From Bacillota bacterium (lineage in GTDB: Bacteria > Bacillota > Sulfobacillia > Symbiobacteriales > Symbiobacteriaceae): DNA of 13,257 nt. Position numbers and translations under genes: made by a program. The notes under the pieces were generated by a model that was given only the letters and a program-made list of their open reading frames with translations, searched no databases and was not told the origin of the DNA. The stretch is from positions 1-13,257 of the forward strand of contig JAQBPS010000270.1 in assembly GCA_028287415.1 (NCBI GenBank), read 5' to 3'. Below are positions 1 to 7,639 of this stretch, piece by piece (positions within the stretch are counted from its first letter, which is position 1; each line of letters starts with the position of its first letter).

Positions 1-323
1 GTGGACGCGGCGATTTCGTTCTACACCGAAATGCTCGGCTTTCACCTGGAGATGCACCCCGCTCCCGGTTTCGCCAGCCTCTCCCGAGGTGGCCGGGGCC
101 TCTTGCTCAACCGCCCCGGTGCAGGCGGAGCGGGCCAGGCGATGCCGACGGGCGGGCGCCTGAGCCAGGGGGCTGGAACCGCATCCAGATCGAAGTTGCG
201 GACCTGGACGGCACTGTTGTGAAGCTGAAGAGGGATGGCGCCCGCTTCCGCAACGAAATCGTGACAGGCAATGGTGGAAAAGACCCCTCCGGGAATCCGG
301 TCGAACTGTTCCAGCCCTTCTGA
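1..323 (+). pseudogene. Glyoxalase/VOC-superfamily protein, 3' part, broken
   Basis: This is the end of a vicinal-oxygen-chelate (glyoxalase/bleomycin resistance) protein whose start lies before the window. The frame open at position 1 reads AAISFYTEMLGF, the usual first VOC strand and helix, and continues to about 147 (GAGGAGQAMP). From about 147 the family sequence continues in the third frame: PEPGGWNRIQIEVADLD, then ARFRNEIVTG, then DPSGNPVELFQPF and a TGA at 321-323. One base missing near 147 explains the switch. In addition, five or six residues usually found between GPGG and DPSGNP (normally like RQILLE) are absent, an in-frame loss near 285. A frameshift plus a deletion suggests real decay, although a sequencing error could explain the frameshift alone. 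It runs convergently with the large minus-strand operon. The substrate is unknown. Confidence 0.75.
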
Positions 324-390
324 GGCCAACGTCAGGCGGCTTGCCAGCGAGCTCGATGGGCCGCACCGCGCCACACCGCCTGGTGACTCC

Positions 391-444
391 CCAACAAAAA
401 CGTCTCCAGCCCCGGGTAATACCCAGCTGGAGACGTTTTGTTGG
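391..444 (-). terminator. Intrinsic terminator at the end of the tetronate operon
   Basis: A 20-base arm at 391-410 (ending CGTCTCCAGC) pairs with 426-444 (starting GCTGGAGACG), with one extra A/T in the left arm. The loop holds a further GGGT/ACCC pairing (414-417 with 421-424). On the minus strand the stem runs into TTTTTGTTGG, 18 bases after the stop codon of the kinase gene at 462. The A-rich left flank means it could also stop plus-strand transcripts from the broken VOC gene, so it may be bidirectional. Confidence 0.88.
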
Positions 445-461
445 CGGCCCGACACTATGGC

Positions 462-1745
462 TCAGTTTGCGTACTCCTTCAAGTGCTCCATCGCCTTCAA
501 CAGGAACTCAGGCTTACCGAAGCTGCCCGACTTAAGGACCAACAGGAGCGGCGGAACGCCCAGAGCCAGGCCCGAAGGCAGTCCCGGCTCAATCTCGTCC
601 AGCACGATGTTCCCCTGAATGCCCAGTCGCCGGGTGACGGTGCCGGAGGTGTCGCCGCCCATGACGACGAGCTTTTTCAGCCCCGTCGCCTGGAGGACGG
701 AAACCGTGATCTCAGCCAAGGTCCGGGAGACCGCCCGGCTCACCTCCACTTCGGGCAGCCCCAGCTCTGAGCCGGCGGCCTTGGTGGCCGCGACCTGCTC
801 CGGCCGGTGAGCGCTGTGCACGACCACGTCACGCCCGGCCCGCAGCAGGGGTATCGCTGCTGCCAGGATTCGCTCGATCTCGGCCCTGGCACCCTCTTCG
901 GCAAGTAGGGCTACGGTATCGAGCTCCAGGCAGGGAATACCTGCCCGGCTGGCCGCCTCCACCTGAGCCCGGGTCTGGGGCATCAGGCTCCCAGCGACCG
1001 AAAAGACACCGCAGGGGTCGAAAAGATCAACGTCCTTCCCGGCGGCGCCGGACGCGACCGGGGGCCAGAACGGCGGAAGCTCCTCAGCAAGGCCGCTGGA
1101 CCCGAGCTGCACCTTCTCTGTGGCCGTAGCCTGCGCAATGGTCACCAGGTCCGCCTGAGTTTCGGCGTCAAGCAGAGCGTAGCGAACGCGGCCCCGCAGC
1201 CCATCCAGCGCCTCTTTGATCGCACCGGCTCCACGCCTGACGGTCTCCAGGTCCACGTGACCCACAGGATGAGGGGTCTGCCGCTGGAGCACCAGGCGCA
1301 TGTCGGACTCGGTCATCGGATGAACGGGGTCTCCGCGGAATTCCGACTCCGACAGGGGCACACCCCGGACGGAGTGAATGCCGTGTACCGTAGTCCGGCC
1401 ATTCTTGGGGAAAGCCGCAACCGCCACACCAAAATCCGCGCCCAGGGTATCCATCATGGCATCGAACTCGACCCCGACGTTCCCCCGGAACACGGAGCAG
1501 GTCTTTTTCCAGTAGACGCTGCAGCCTTTCTCCATCAGCAGGCGGGTGGCCTGGCGGACCTTCTCGGCCGCCACCTCCGGGCTGTCCAGCCGGCTGTCCG
1601 TGTCGATGACCACGGCGTCGCACTCAAGCGCTTCCGGCCTGAGCTCCGAGGTGAGGGTCAGGACACGGGTGTGGTAGCCATGCTTCGCGAACATGACGCC
1701 AATGTCATTGGCGCCGGTCGTATCATCCGCCACTACGCCGATCAT
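462..1745 (-). CDS. DUF1537 four-carbon acid sugar kinase (OtnK-like), copy 1
   Basis: A 427-residue ATP-dependent kinase of the DUF1537 family, which phosphorylates C4 sugar acids (3-oxotetronate, threonate, erythronate) at O4. The N-terminal sugar-binding domain starts with VVADDTTGANDIG (residues 4-16). The C-terminal nucleotide-binding domain shows VVMGGDTSGTVTRRLG and LKSGSFGKPEFL. The central substrate motif, usually K-x-D-S-T-x-R-G-N, reads KKTCSVFRGN (80-89), so Asp is replaced by Cys83 and Thr by Phe. The ATG at 1745-1743 overlaps the TGA of the upstream aldolase (ATGA), which indicates translational coupling. A longer open frame up to 1817 lacks family sequence. Next to an OtnC-like enzyme, the role of 3-oxotetronate 4-kinase is the best guess, with the altered motif perhaps marking a different substrate. 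Confidence 0.88.
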   Translation of the reverse strand: MIGVVADDTTGANDIGVMFAKHGYHTRVLTLTSELRPEALECDAVVIDTDSRLDSPEVAAEKVRQATRLLMEKGCSVYWKKTCSVFRGNVGVEFDAMMDTLGADFGVAVAAFPKNGRTTVHGIHSVRGVPLSESEFRGDPVHPMTESDMRLVLQRQTPHPVGHVDLETVRRGAGAIKEALDGLRGRVRYALLDAETQADLVTIAQATATEKVQLGSSGLAEELPPFWPPVASGAAGKDVDLFDPCGVFSVAGSLMPQTRAQVEAASRAGIPCLELDTVALLAEEGARAEIERILAAAIPLLRAGRDVVVHSAHRPEQVAATKAAGSELGLPEVEVSRAVSRTLAEITVSVLQATGLKKLVVMGGDTSGTVTRRLGIQGNIVLDEIEPGLPSGLALGVPPLLLVLKSGSFGKPEFLLKAMEHLKEYAN

Positions 1746-2368
1746 TTGACCACCCCCTGGAGCTCGGCCACTTCCGCTGCGTTCAGCATGCGGCCCCGGC
1801 CGCCGGTGAGGAACCACAGCCTGGCACAGAGCTCCAGCTCCTCAGCAATGGCGCCCGCATTGGCCAGGTCCGGTCCGAACGTCACCTGTCCATGGCTCTG
1901 AAGCAGCATGGCGTTCACGCCCTCGCAGACCTCGCCGACGCGCTCGGCCAGGCGGGCCGACCCAGGCAAGACGTATTCCACCATGGGCAGCCGTCCCACG
2001 CGCACCACGGCCTCGCGAAGCATGGTCGGAAGCACGTTCCCCGTCTCTGTTGGCTCCGCCATGAGGGCTAGGGCCAGGGCATACGGGGAATGAAGGTGAA
2101 CGACAGCGCCCACGTCCGGACGCCGGCGGTAAATCACACTGTGAAAGCGCACCTCCTTGGATGGGCGCACTCCGGTGAGGGGCTCGCCATCAAGGGTGCA
2201 CTCGGCAATCTGATCAGGAGTCAGGGTGCCGAACGAGGTGTTGGTGCCACTCACCAACAGCACGTCGCCACAGCGGACGCTGAGGTTCCCGCTGGTGGCC
2301 ACGGTGTATCCGCGGTCATACAGGGACTCGGCGTAACGGCATATGTGTTCTTTGAGCTGCTCTTTCAT
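1742..2368 (-). CDS. Class II aldolase/adducin family, likely 3-oxotetronate 4-phosphate decarboxylase (OtnC-like)
   Basis: A 208-residue cytosolic zinc enzyme of the class II aldolase/adducin fold, close in length to OtnC/YgbL. Visible motifs are TSGNLSVR (25-32) and SGTNTSFG (40-47) for phosphate and substrate binding, the acid residue in PSKE (Glu72), zinc ligands His91 and His93 in VVHLHSPYA, and the third zinc ligand His159 in QSHGQVTFG. In known tetronate pathways this enzyme decarboxylates 3-oxotetronate 4-phosphate to dihydroxyacetone phosphate and CO2. Its direct coupling to a DUF1537 kinase supports that role, but an aldol cleavage such as that of fuculose phosphate aldolase is possible. 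I chose the ATG at 2368 because the AAAGG at 2382-2378 lies nine bases before it. The ATG at 2377 abuts that site. Confidence 0.87.
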   Translation of the reverse strand: MKEQLKEHICRYAESLYDRGYTVATSGNLSVRCGDVLLVSGTNTSFGTLTPDQIAECTLDGEPLTGVRPSKEVRFHSVIYRRRPDVGAVVHLHSPYALALALMAEPTETGNVLPTMLREAVVRVGRLPMVEYVLPGSARLAERVGEVCEGVNAMLLQSHGQVTFGPDLANAGAIAEELELCARLWFLTGGRGRMLNAAEVAELQGVVK

Positions 2369-2416
2369 ATAGGTCATCCTTTCGGCATGCCGTCGGCAGA
2401 CTGAGGCGCTTTCGAG

Positions 2417-3415
2417 CTAGTCGAAGTCGATAACCGTCTTGATGCCGACGACCTTCCGCTGGTCAATGTCAGCCAACATCCCCGGCAGATCTGCCAGCTT
2501 GATCCGGGCGGTGATGATCTGCGACATATCGAGCTCCCCGCTGTTGACCAGGTTGGCTGCAGCCACGAAATCCTCGCGCGTGTAAGTCTGGGAGCCGGTC
2601 ATGGTGATCTCACGGGTCACCAGGTTGTTGAAATCGACGCTCTGCGGCCGGGAGAAGAGCGAAACCACCACAATCCGTGCCCGCTTCTTACACAGCCTGA
2701 CCGCCTGCTCCATGACCTCCGGTCCGTCGGTGCAGACGTAGACCACGTCAAACTCGCCGGCCGGAAGCTCCGCATTCCGTGGGTCCACCGCATCGGTGGC
2801 GCCGAGGCGCTTTGCCGCCTCCAGGTTATAAGGCATCACGTCGGTGACGAACAGCCGTCCGGCCTTGCCATGAGCCGCCAGCAAGGTGACGAGGATGCCG
2901 ATGGAACCCTGCCCGAGAACGGCGATGTGCTCGCCCGGCTTCGCCTGCCCCCGGCTGTAAACCCGCTGCGACACGGCCAGTGGCTCGATGGTGCTGCCCT
3001 CGGCCCAGCCGACATGGTCAGCCAGCAGGTGGCAGACCGAAGCCGGAGCCGTCAGGTACTCGGCGAAGGTGCCCTGCCAGCCCACGCCCGGCACCCGCTT
3101 GTTGACGCAGAGATTCACCAGTCCCTGCCGGCACCATTCGCAGGTGCCGCAGACGATATGCGGCTCGACGACAACCCGGGCGCCTATCGCCGGCGAGGTG
3201 ACGCCGGGGCCGTGGGCGATCACTTCGCCGCTCACTTCATGACCCAGAATGACCGGCGGCTTCCGGTAGGGATGATGACCGCGGTAGGTGTGCATATCTG
3301 AACCGCAGATGCCGCCCGACTTCACCTTGATGAGAACCTCACCAGGTCCGGGGACGGGCTTGGGGACATCCTGAACTTCGGTCTTCATGGGCTCGGTCAG
3401 CATCAGTGCTTTCAC
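2417..3415 (-). CDS. Zinc-dependent medium-chain alcohol dehydrogenase
   Basis: A 332-residue NAD(P)-dependent dehydrogenase of the threonine/sorbitol dehydrogenase branch. Catalytic zinc ligands are Cys37 (GGICGSD), His59-Glu60 (GHE) and probably Glu144 (IEPLAVS). The structural zinc site is complete, with Cys89, 92, 95 and 103. The Rossmann motif is VLGQGSIG (166-173), and Asp192 after the second strand suggests NAD over NADP. It most likely oxidises a secondary hydroxyl of the imported acid before phosphorylation, a step that LtnD or DenD performs in described tetronate pathways. The start is GTG at 3415, with AAGGAGGT inside the end of the regulator gene nine bases upstream; that GTG overlaps the regulator's TGA (GTGA). 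Forty-eight bases separate it from the aldolase. The substrate cannot be read from sequence. Confidence 0.9.
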   Translation of the reverse strand: MKALMLTEPMKTEVQDVPKPVPGPGEVLIKVKSGGICGSDMHTYRGHHPYRKPPVILGHEVSGEVIAHGPGVTSPAIGARVVVEPHIVCGTCEWCRQGLVNLCVNKRVPGVGWQGTFAEYLTAPASVCHLLADHVGWAEGSTIEPLAVSQRVYSRGQAKPGEHIAVLGQGSIGILVTLLAAHGKAGRLFVTDVMPYNLEAAKRLGATDAVDPRNAELPAGEFDVVYVCTDGPEVMEQAVRLCKKRARIVVVSLFSRPQSVDFNNLVTREITMTGSQTYTREDFVAAANLVNSGELDMSQIITARIKLADLPGMLADIDQRKVVGIKTVIDFD

Positions 3416-4152
3416 AGTGGTGGGACCTCCTTATTGAACTCGTTCGTTTCGGAACAAGGCACATCGCGGGTCATCAGGTGGTCCAAGTCGTGCTGTACGT
3501 CCCGCAGGTGCTCAAGCATGGCTTTTCGGGCTGCGTGCTCATCACGGGCGACGATCGCCTTGAAAATCAGCGTGTGGAAACGCAACGCCCGTTCGCCGGC
3601 GCCCGGGACTCGTTGGGTCTGCTCCACCAGGTGGTAGACCAGGTCGATAATATTGCCGTACATCCGGGCCAGCAGCGGGTTTCCGGCCGCCTCGGCCACG
3701 GTCGTGTGAAAGAGCACGTCCGCCGACTGGTACGACTCACCGACGGCAAGGTTGCGTTCCATCATCGCGAGCGACTCCGACATGCGCTCCCGTTGGAGGG
3801 CGGAGGACCGGCGGGCCGCCAGGCCGGCCATCTCCACCTCCACGGCGGTGCGTGCCTCATTGAGCTGATGGAGTTCAGCCGCCTGAAGTAATTGGACCAC
3901 CAGCGGGTCAAGCAGGCGCTCGGTTGTGGGAGCGGTGATAAAGGTGCCCTCTCCCTGCCGAGCTTCCACGAGCCCCATGGCCTCCAGCACCTTCAGCCCC
4001 TCCCTCATGGCGAGCCGGCTCACGCCCAGATTGGCTGCCAGTTCCCGTTCCGGCGGCAGTTGATCGCCTGGTTTGAGCTCTCCCCGCGTGATCGCGGCGC
4101 GAATCTCTGCGATCACCGCTTTACCCACGCTCGTCCGCTTGACTCGCTGCAA
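3412..4152 (-). CDS. GntR-family regulator, FadR/FCD subfamily
   Basis: A 246-residue transcription factor. The N-terminal winged helix-turn-helix (about 8-74) contains GELKPGDQLPPERELAANLGV, split over 25-44, then SRLAMREGLKVLEAMGLV and the wing residues RQGEGTFI. The C-terminal FCD ligand domain (about 90-225) has the usual metal-binding residues: Asp145 and His149 (DVLFH), His193 (FHTLIF) and His215. FCD domains typically bind small carboxylates or sugar acids through that metal, which suits a tetronate sensor. The start is TTG at 4152, eight bases after AGGGGAGG (4168-4161). The 18-base gap after livF and the GTGA overlap with the dehydrogenase place it inside the operon. Its likely targets are the TGGT-N3-ACCA type sites at 8834-8900. 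Confidence 0.88.
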   Translation of the reverse strand: MQRVKRTSVGKAVIAEIRAAITRGELKPGDQLPPERELAANLGVSRLAMREGLKVLEAMGLVEARQGEGTFITAPTTERLLDPLVVQLLQAAELHQLNEARTAVEVEMAGLAARRSSALQRERMSESLAMMERNLAVGESYQSADVLFHTTVAEAAGNPLLARMYGNIIDLVYHLVEQTQRVPGAGERALRFHTLIFKAIVARDEHAARKAMLEHLRDVQHDLDHLMTRDVPCSETNEFNKEVPPL

Positions 4153-4170
4153 GTCCTGTTCCTCCCCTGA

Positions 4171-4899
4171 CTAACCCGCGGAACGGTGTCCCTTGCCGCC
4201 CAGATATGCTTCCCGGACTTCCGGATTCCTCAGCAGGTCCTGAGCAGCGCCTTCCAGCACAACCCGCCCGGTCTCAAGCACATAGCCGCGGTGCGCCACA
4301 CTGAGCGCAATGGACGCATTCTGCTCGACTACCAGCACGGTAGTGCCCATGCTCTCGTTGATCTCCTTGACCGTCTGGAACACTTGTTGCACGACGATGG
4401 GCGCCAGGCCCAGCGAGGGTTCGTCCATGAGCAGCAGCTTGGGCCGGGCCATCAATCCCCGGGCGATGGCCAACATCTGCTGCTGGCCGCCGGACAGCGT
4501 CCAGCCCAGAGCATCCCGGAGGCGACGCAGATCGGGGAACAATTCGAACATCTTGTCCATGTCTTCGGCAATGCCCCTGGCATCCCTGCGAATGGCAGCG
4601 CCCAGCCGCATGTTTTCGGTTACCGTCAGGCCGGGGAAGATCCGGCGCCCTTCGGGCACGTGGGAGATGCCGGCCCGCACGATCGCTTCCGGGGCCAGCT
4701 TGTGAATCGACTTGCCGTCCAGGCGGATTTCGCCCTGGGTAGGCTGCACCAGCCCCGAAATGGCCCGCAGGGTGGTCGACTTGCCGGCGCCGTTGGCCCC
4801 CAGCAGAGCGACGACCTCGCCCTGCTTGACTTCCAGGGAGACGCTATGCAGCGCAGTCACCTTACCGTAGGCGGCCGCGATGTTGTTGAGCTTAAGCAT
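4171..4899 (-). CDS. livF: Liv-type ABC importer ATPase (LivF-like)
   Basis: A 242-residue ATP-binding subunit of a branched-chain amino acid type (HAAT) importer, acting at the inner face of the membrane. It has Walker A GANGAGKST (34-42), the LivF-typical ISHVPEGRRIFPGLTV segment (79-93), signature LSGGQ (135-139), Walker B LLLMDE (155-160) and VVEQN (190-194) carrying Gln in place of the H-loop His, as is usual in LivF. The ATG at 4899 overlaps the end of the LivM-LivG gene by eight bases, and its GGGAGGTGG ribosome site lies within that gene. It should pair with the ATPase half of the fusion protein. The transported substrate is discussed under the binding protein. Confidence 0.93.
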   Translation of the reverse strand: MLKLNNIAAAYGKVTALHSVSLEVKQGEVVALLGANGAGKSTTLRAISGLVQPTQGEIRLDGKSIHKLAPEAIVRAGISHVPEGRRIFPGLTVTENMRLGAAIRRDARGIAEDMDKMFELFPDLRRLRDALGWTLSGGQQQMLAIARGLMARPKLLLMDEPSLGLAPIVVQQVFQTVKEINESMGTTVLVVEQNASIALSVAHRGYVLETGRVVLEGAAQDLLRNPEVREAYLGGKGHRSAG

Positions 4900-6631
4900 T
4901 CAGAGCCACCTCCCGGTTGCCCAGATAGGCTTCGACGACGGCCGGGTCGGAGAGCACATGGTCCGGGTTGCCTTCGGAGATCTTCTTGCCGAAGTTCAGG
5001 ACCGTCATGGTGTTGGACAACTGAGCGACCATGCTCATGTCATGTTCCACCAGCAGCATGGTCAGCCCGGCGTTGTGGAGGCGCTTCAACAGGTGGACCA
5101 TCTCCTGCTTCTCGGTCTGGTTCAGGCCGGCGGCAGGCTCGTCCAGCAGCAGCAGTTCGGGCTCGCCGGCCAGCTGCCGGGCGATCTCGACCAGCTTCTG
5201 GTGGCCGTAGGGCAGGTTTTTGCACCGCTCAAAGGCCTTGCCGCTCATGCCGACAAACTCGATGGCTCCCCGGGCCCGGTCGTCCACCTCAGCGGCGGAG
5301 CCACCCTTCTTCTGGGAGCCGATCAGCACGTTCTCCCATACCGTCAGTTCCCGGAAGAGCCGCAGGTTCTGGAAGGTCCGGGCCATGCCGCCCTGGGCGA
5401 TCTTGCTGGGCCGCTTGCCGCCGATCTCCTTACCCTTGAACCTGACACCGCCAAACGTCGGCACGTAAATGCCGGAGATGACGTTGATCGACGTGCTCTT
5501 GCCGGAGCCGTTGGGTCCGATCAGGGCATGCAGTTCGCCGCGGCGCACCACAAAGTCAACGCCGTCCAGCGCCTTCAGGCCGCCAAAATGCTTGCCCAGG
5601 CCGGTGACGACCAGCAGTTCCTCGCCCATCTGGCCCTGTCCGCCAACCTGGAGTTCTGTCTCCGCCTTGGCCATGGTCGGGCGCTTCACCAGGCGCTTCG
5701 CCGCCAGGTCGACAAAGCCCCACAGGCCGTTGGGCATGAACACGATGACCACGATGATAATGAAGCCATACATCACCAGGTAGATGCTATTGAAGTCTCG
5801 GAGCAACTCGGGCAGGAAGGTAAGTGCACCGGCGCCCAAAACCGTGCCAACAACAGCATCGCTGCCGCCCAGCAGGGTCGCTGCCAGGGTCTGAATCGAC
5901 ATGTCGTACGAGAACGTGTCAGGGCTGATGTAGGCGAACCCTGCCGCATAGATCGCACCGCCGATCGCACCCAGCATGGCCGAGATGACGAAGGCGACCA
6001 CCTTGGTGCGCACGGTGTTGACACCCATGGCCTCTGCAGCCAACTCGTTCTCACGCACGGCGACCATGGAGCGGCCCAGCGGCGTGTTGCGCAACCACCA
6101 GACGAACGCCCCCACGATGAAAAGGAGCCCGAGCGCCACCCAGGAATAGTCGTGTGCGGTTGTCACCTGGAAGAAGAACGGGGGCCGCTTAATGCCGGAG
6201 ATGCCGTCAGGACCGCCGGAGAACTTGATCCAGTTCAGCATGATCAGGGAGAAGATGATCTGCGTGCCAATGGTGATCATGGCCAGATAGCGGCCGCCCA
6301 CCTTAAGGGTGGCCATGCCCAGGAAGGTACCGAACATGGCGGCTGCCATGATGCCCACAGCCAGAGCCACCCACCAGTTCGTGTGGTACCGCGTGGTGCC
6401 GAGGGCGACCGCATACGCGCCGATGCCGTAGAACGTCGCCTGAGCCATTGAGATCTGGCCTGTGTAGCCCAGCAGAACTGTCAGCCCAAGGGCCGAGACA
6501 CCCGAGGCGGCGGCGAGAATCAGCAGGTTGGTGGCGTAGCGGGTATCAAACAGGAGGGGCAGAATACCAACTGCAATGGCCCCCAAGAGAAGGCCAAAGT
6601 ACTTGTATGGAATCCCTTTTTTCGCTTGCAT
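4892..6631 (-). CDS. Fused Liv-type permease and ATPase (LivM-LivG)
   Basis: A single 579-residue chain joins two subunits that are separate in E. coli. Residues about 11-315 form the LivM permease with around eight to ten hydrophobic segments. It includes GYTGQISMAQATFYGIGAY and the cytoplasmic coupling loop at RNTPLGRSMVAVRENELAA. A charged linker at about 315-336 (KRPTMAKAETELQVGGQGQM) follows. The LivG ATPase covers 337-579, with Walker A GPNGSGKST (372-380), Q-loop Gln421 in ARTFQN, a LivG-style signature PYGHQ (474-478), Walker B LLLLDE (493-498) and H-loop His530. The start is ATG 6631, six bases after GGAGGAG; an open frame up to 6676 overlaps livH and has no family sequence. The gap to livH is 16 bases. 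Such fusions occur in some bacterial lineages. Confidence 0.92.
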   Translation of the reverse strand: MQAKKGIPYKYFGLLLGAIAVGILPLLFDTRYATNLLILAAASGVSALGLTVLLGYTGQISMAQATFYGIGAYAVALGTTRYHTNWWVALAVGIMAAAMFGTFLGMATLKVGGRYLAMITIGTQIIFSLIMLNWIKFSGGPDGISGIKRPPFFFQVTTAHDYSWVALGLLFIVGAFVWWLRNTPLGRSMVAVRENELAAEAMGVNTVRTKVVAFVISAMLGAIGGAIYAAGFAYISPDTFSYDMSIQTLAATLLGGSDAVVGTVLGAGALTFLPELLRDFNSIYLVMYGFIIIVVIVFMPNGLWGFVDLAAKRLVKRPTMAKAETELQVGGQGQMGEELLVVTGLGKHFGGLKALDGVDFVVRRGELHALIGPNGSGKSTSINVISGIYVPTFGGVRFKGKEIGGKRPSKIAQGGMARTFQNLRLFRELTVWENVLIGSQKKGGSAAEVDDRARGAIEFVGMSGKAFERCKNLPYGHQKLVEIARQLAGEPELLLLDEPAAGLNQTEKQEMVHLLKRLHNAGLTMLLVEHDMSMVAQLSNTMTVLNFGKKISEGNPDHVLSDPAVVEAYLGNREVALNA

Positions 6632-6647
6632 GGGCTCTCCTCCCCTC

Positions 6648-7538
6648 CTACGCCTTCTCTGCAACCTTCTCGCCAAAGATGCCCTGCGGGCGGACCAGCA
6701 GGAACAGGATTACAATCAGGAACCCGTAGGCGTCCTTGTAGACCGGGGAGATGAAGGCCGCACCCAGGGCCTCGATAATCCCCAGGGAGAGGGCGCCGAT
6801 GATCGCGCCGCGCACGTCGCCGAAGCCACCGATGATTGAAGCGGCGAATGCCTTCATACCCAGCGTGCCGCCCATACGGTGCGTCACGAAGAAGATCGGC
6901 GCCACCAGCATGCCGCTCAGGCCACCCAGCAAACTGGAGTAGATGAAGGTAATCGCGATCATGGACGCAACCGGAATGCCCAGCAGCCGGGCCATATCCT
7001 TGTCCTGAGAGGTGGCCTGCATCTTCTTGCCCAGCAGGGTGTGCTCAAAGAAGAAGTATTGAAAGCCCATGAGCACCGCCGTAACCGCCAGGATCACCAG
7101 GTAATGGTAGTCGAAGAACACGCCGCCTGCAGTGAACCCGCCGGTGGCCGTTCCCTGCACCATGGGCGCCACCTTTTGCGGAGCCGCGCCAAAGACGGCC
7201 AGCGCGCCGTTCTGGAACATGATGCTGGCGCCGATGGTTGCGATGATCACAGGCAAGAACGTGCGGTTACGGAGCGGGAAGTAAACGCCCAGTTCAAACA
7301 GGAGGCCGAACGCCGCCATGATCACGAGGACCAGCGGGATGGCGACGTAATAGTTGATGTGCATGGCCTGGGTAAGGGTGACCAGGCCAAAGGCACCTAG
7401 CATTGAGAACTCACCCTGAGCGAAATTGACGACGTTCGTGGCTTTGTAAATCAGAACGATGCCCAGAGCCACCATGGCGTAGACGCCGCCTATAGCTACA
7501 CCGGCCAGCAGGTTCTGGCCGAAAATGGCCAAGTTCAT
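6648..7538 (-). CDS. livH: Liv-type ABC importer permease (LivH-like)
   Basis: A 296-residue integral membrane protein with about eight hydrophobic segments. It carries the family stretches GVYAMVALGIVLIYKATNVV and NFAQGEFSMLGAF near the N terminus. Also present are the cytoplasmic ATPase-coupling loop around QATSQDKDMARLLGIPV and the late motif FAASIIGGFGDVRGAIIGA. It forms the translocation pore with the LivM half of the fusion. The start is ATG 7538 with GGAGGGG five bases upstream. It follows the binding-protein gene by 101 bases, a gap that contains a perfect hairpin, and precedes the fusion by 16 bases, so all are expected on one transcript. Confidence 0.94.
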   Translation of the reverse strand: MNLAIFGQNLLAGVAIGGVYAMVALGIVLIYKATNVVNFAQGEFSMLGAFGLVTLTQAMHINYYVAIPLVLVIMAAFGLLFELGVYFPLRNRTFLPVIIATIGASIMFQNGALAVFGAAPQKVAPMVQGTATGGFTAGGVFFDYHYLVILAVTAVLMGFQYFFFEHTLLGKKMQATSQDKDMARLLGIPVASMIAITFIYSSLLGGLSGMLVAPIFFVTHRMGGTLGMKAFAASIIGGFGDVRGAIIGALSLGIIEALGAAFISPVYKDAYGFLIVILFLLVRPQGIFGEKVAEKA

Positions 7539-7590
7539 GAACGCCCCTCCTCACGTATGGACCCGATGCGAGGGAGCTCAAGATAGACAC

Positions 7591-7625
7591 GCCAGCCGGA
7601 CTGGCTTGTCACCAGTCCGGCTGGC
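7591..7625 (-). other. Perfect stem-loop between the binding-protein and permease genes
   Basis: GCCAGCCGGACTGG (7591-7604) pairs perfectly with CCAGTCCGGCTGGC (7612-7625) around a seven-base loop. It starts 15 bases after the livK stop codon on the minus strand. No T-run follows, so it is not a standard terminator. In binding-protein operons such structures often protect the upstream message from 3' decay and so raise binding protein over membrane subunits. That role is inferred here. Confidence 0.75.
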
Positions 7626-7639
7626 CACTGCTCCAGGCG

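Noticed and set aside
2383..2392. CGGCATGCCG palindrome just before the aldolase ribosome site
   Set aside because: A 10-base GC-rich palindrome is expected by chance at this GC content and has no loop or repeat to suggest function.
4186..6451. Long plus-strand open frames opposite the ABC genes (4186-5439 and 4880-6451)
   Set aside because: They lie antisense to clear LivF and LivM-LivG genes. Their translations are rich in His, Gln, Arg and Gly without family motifs, and they reflect high GC and codon bias.
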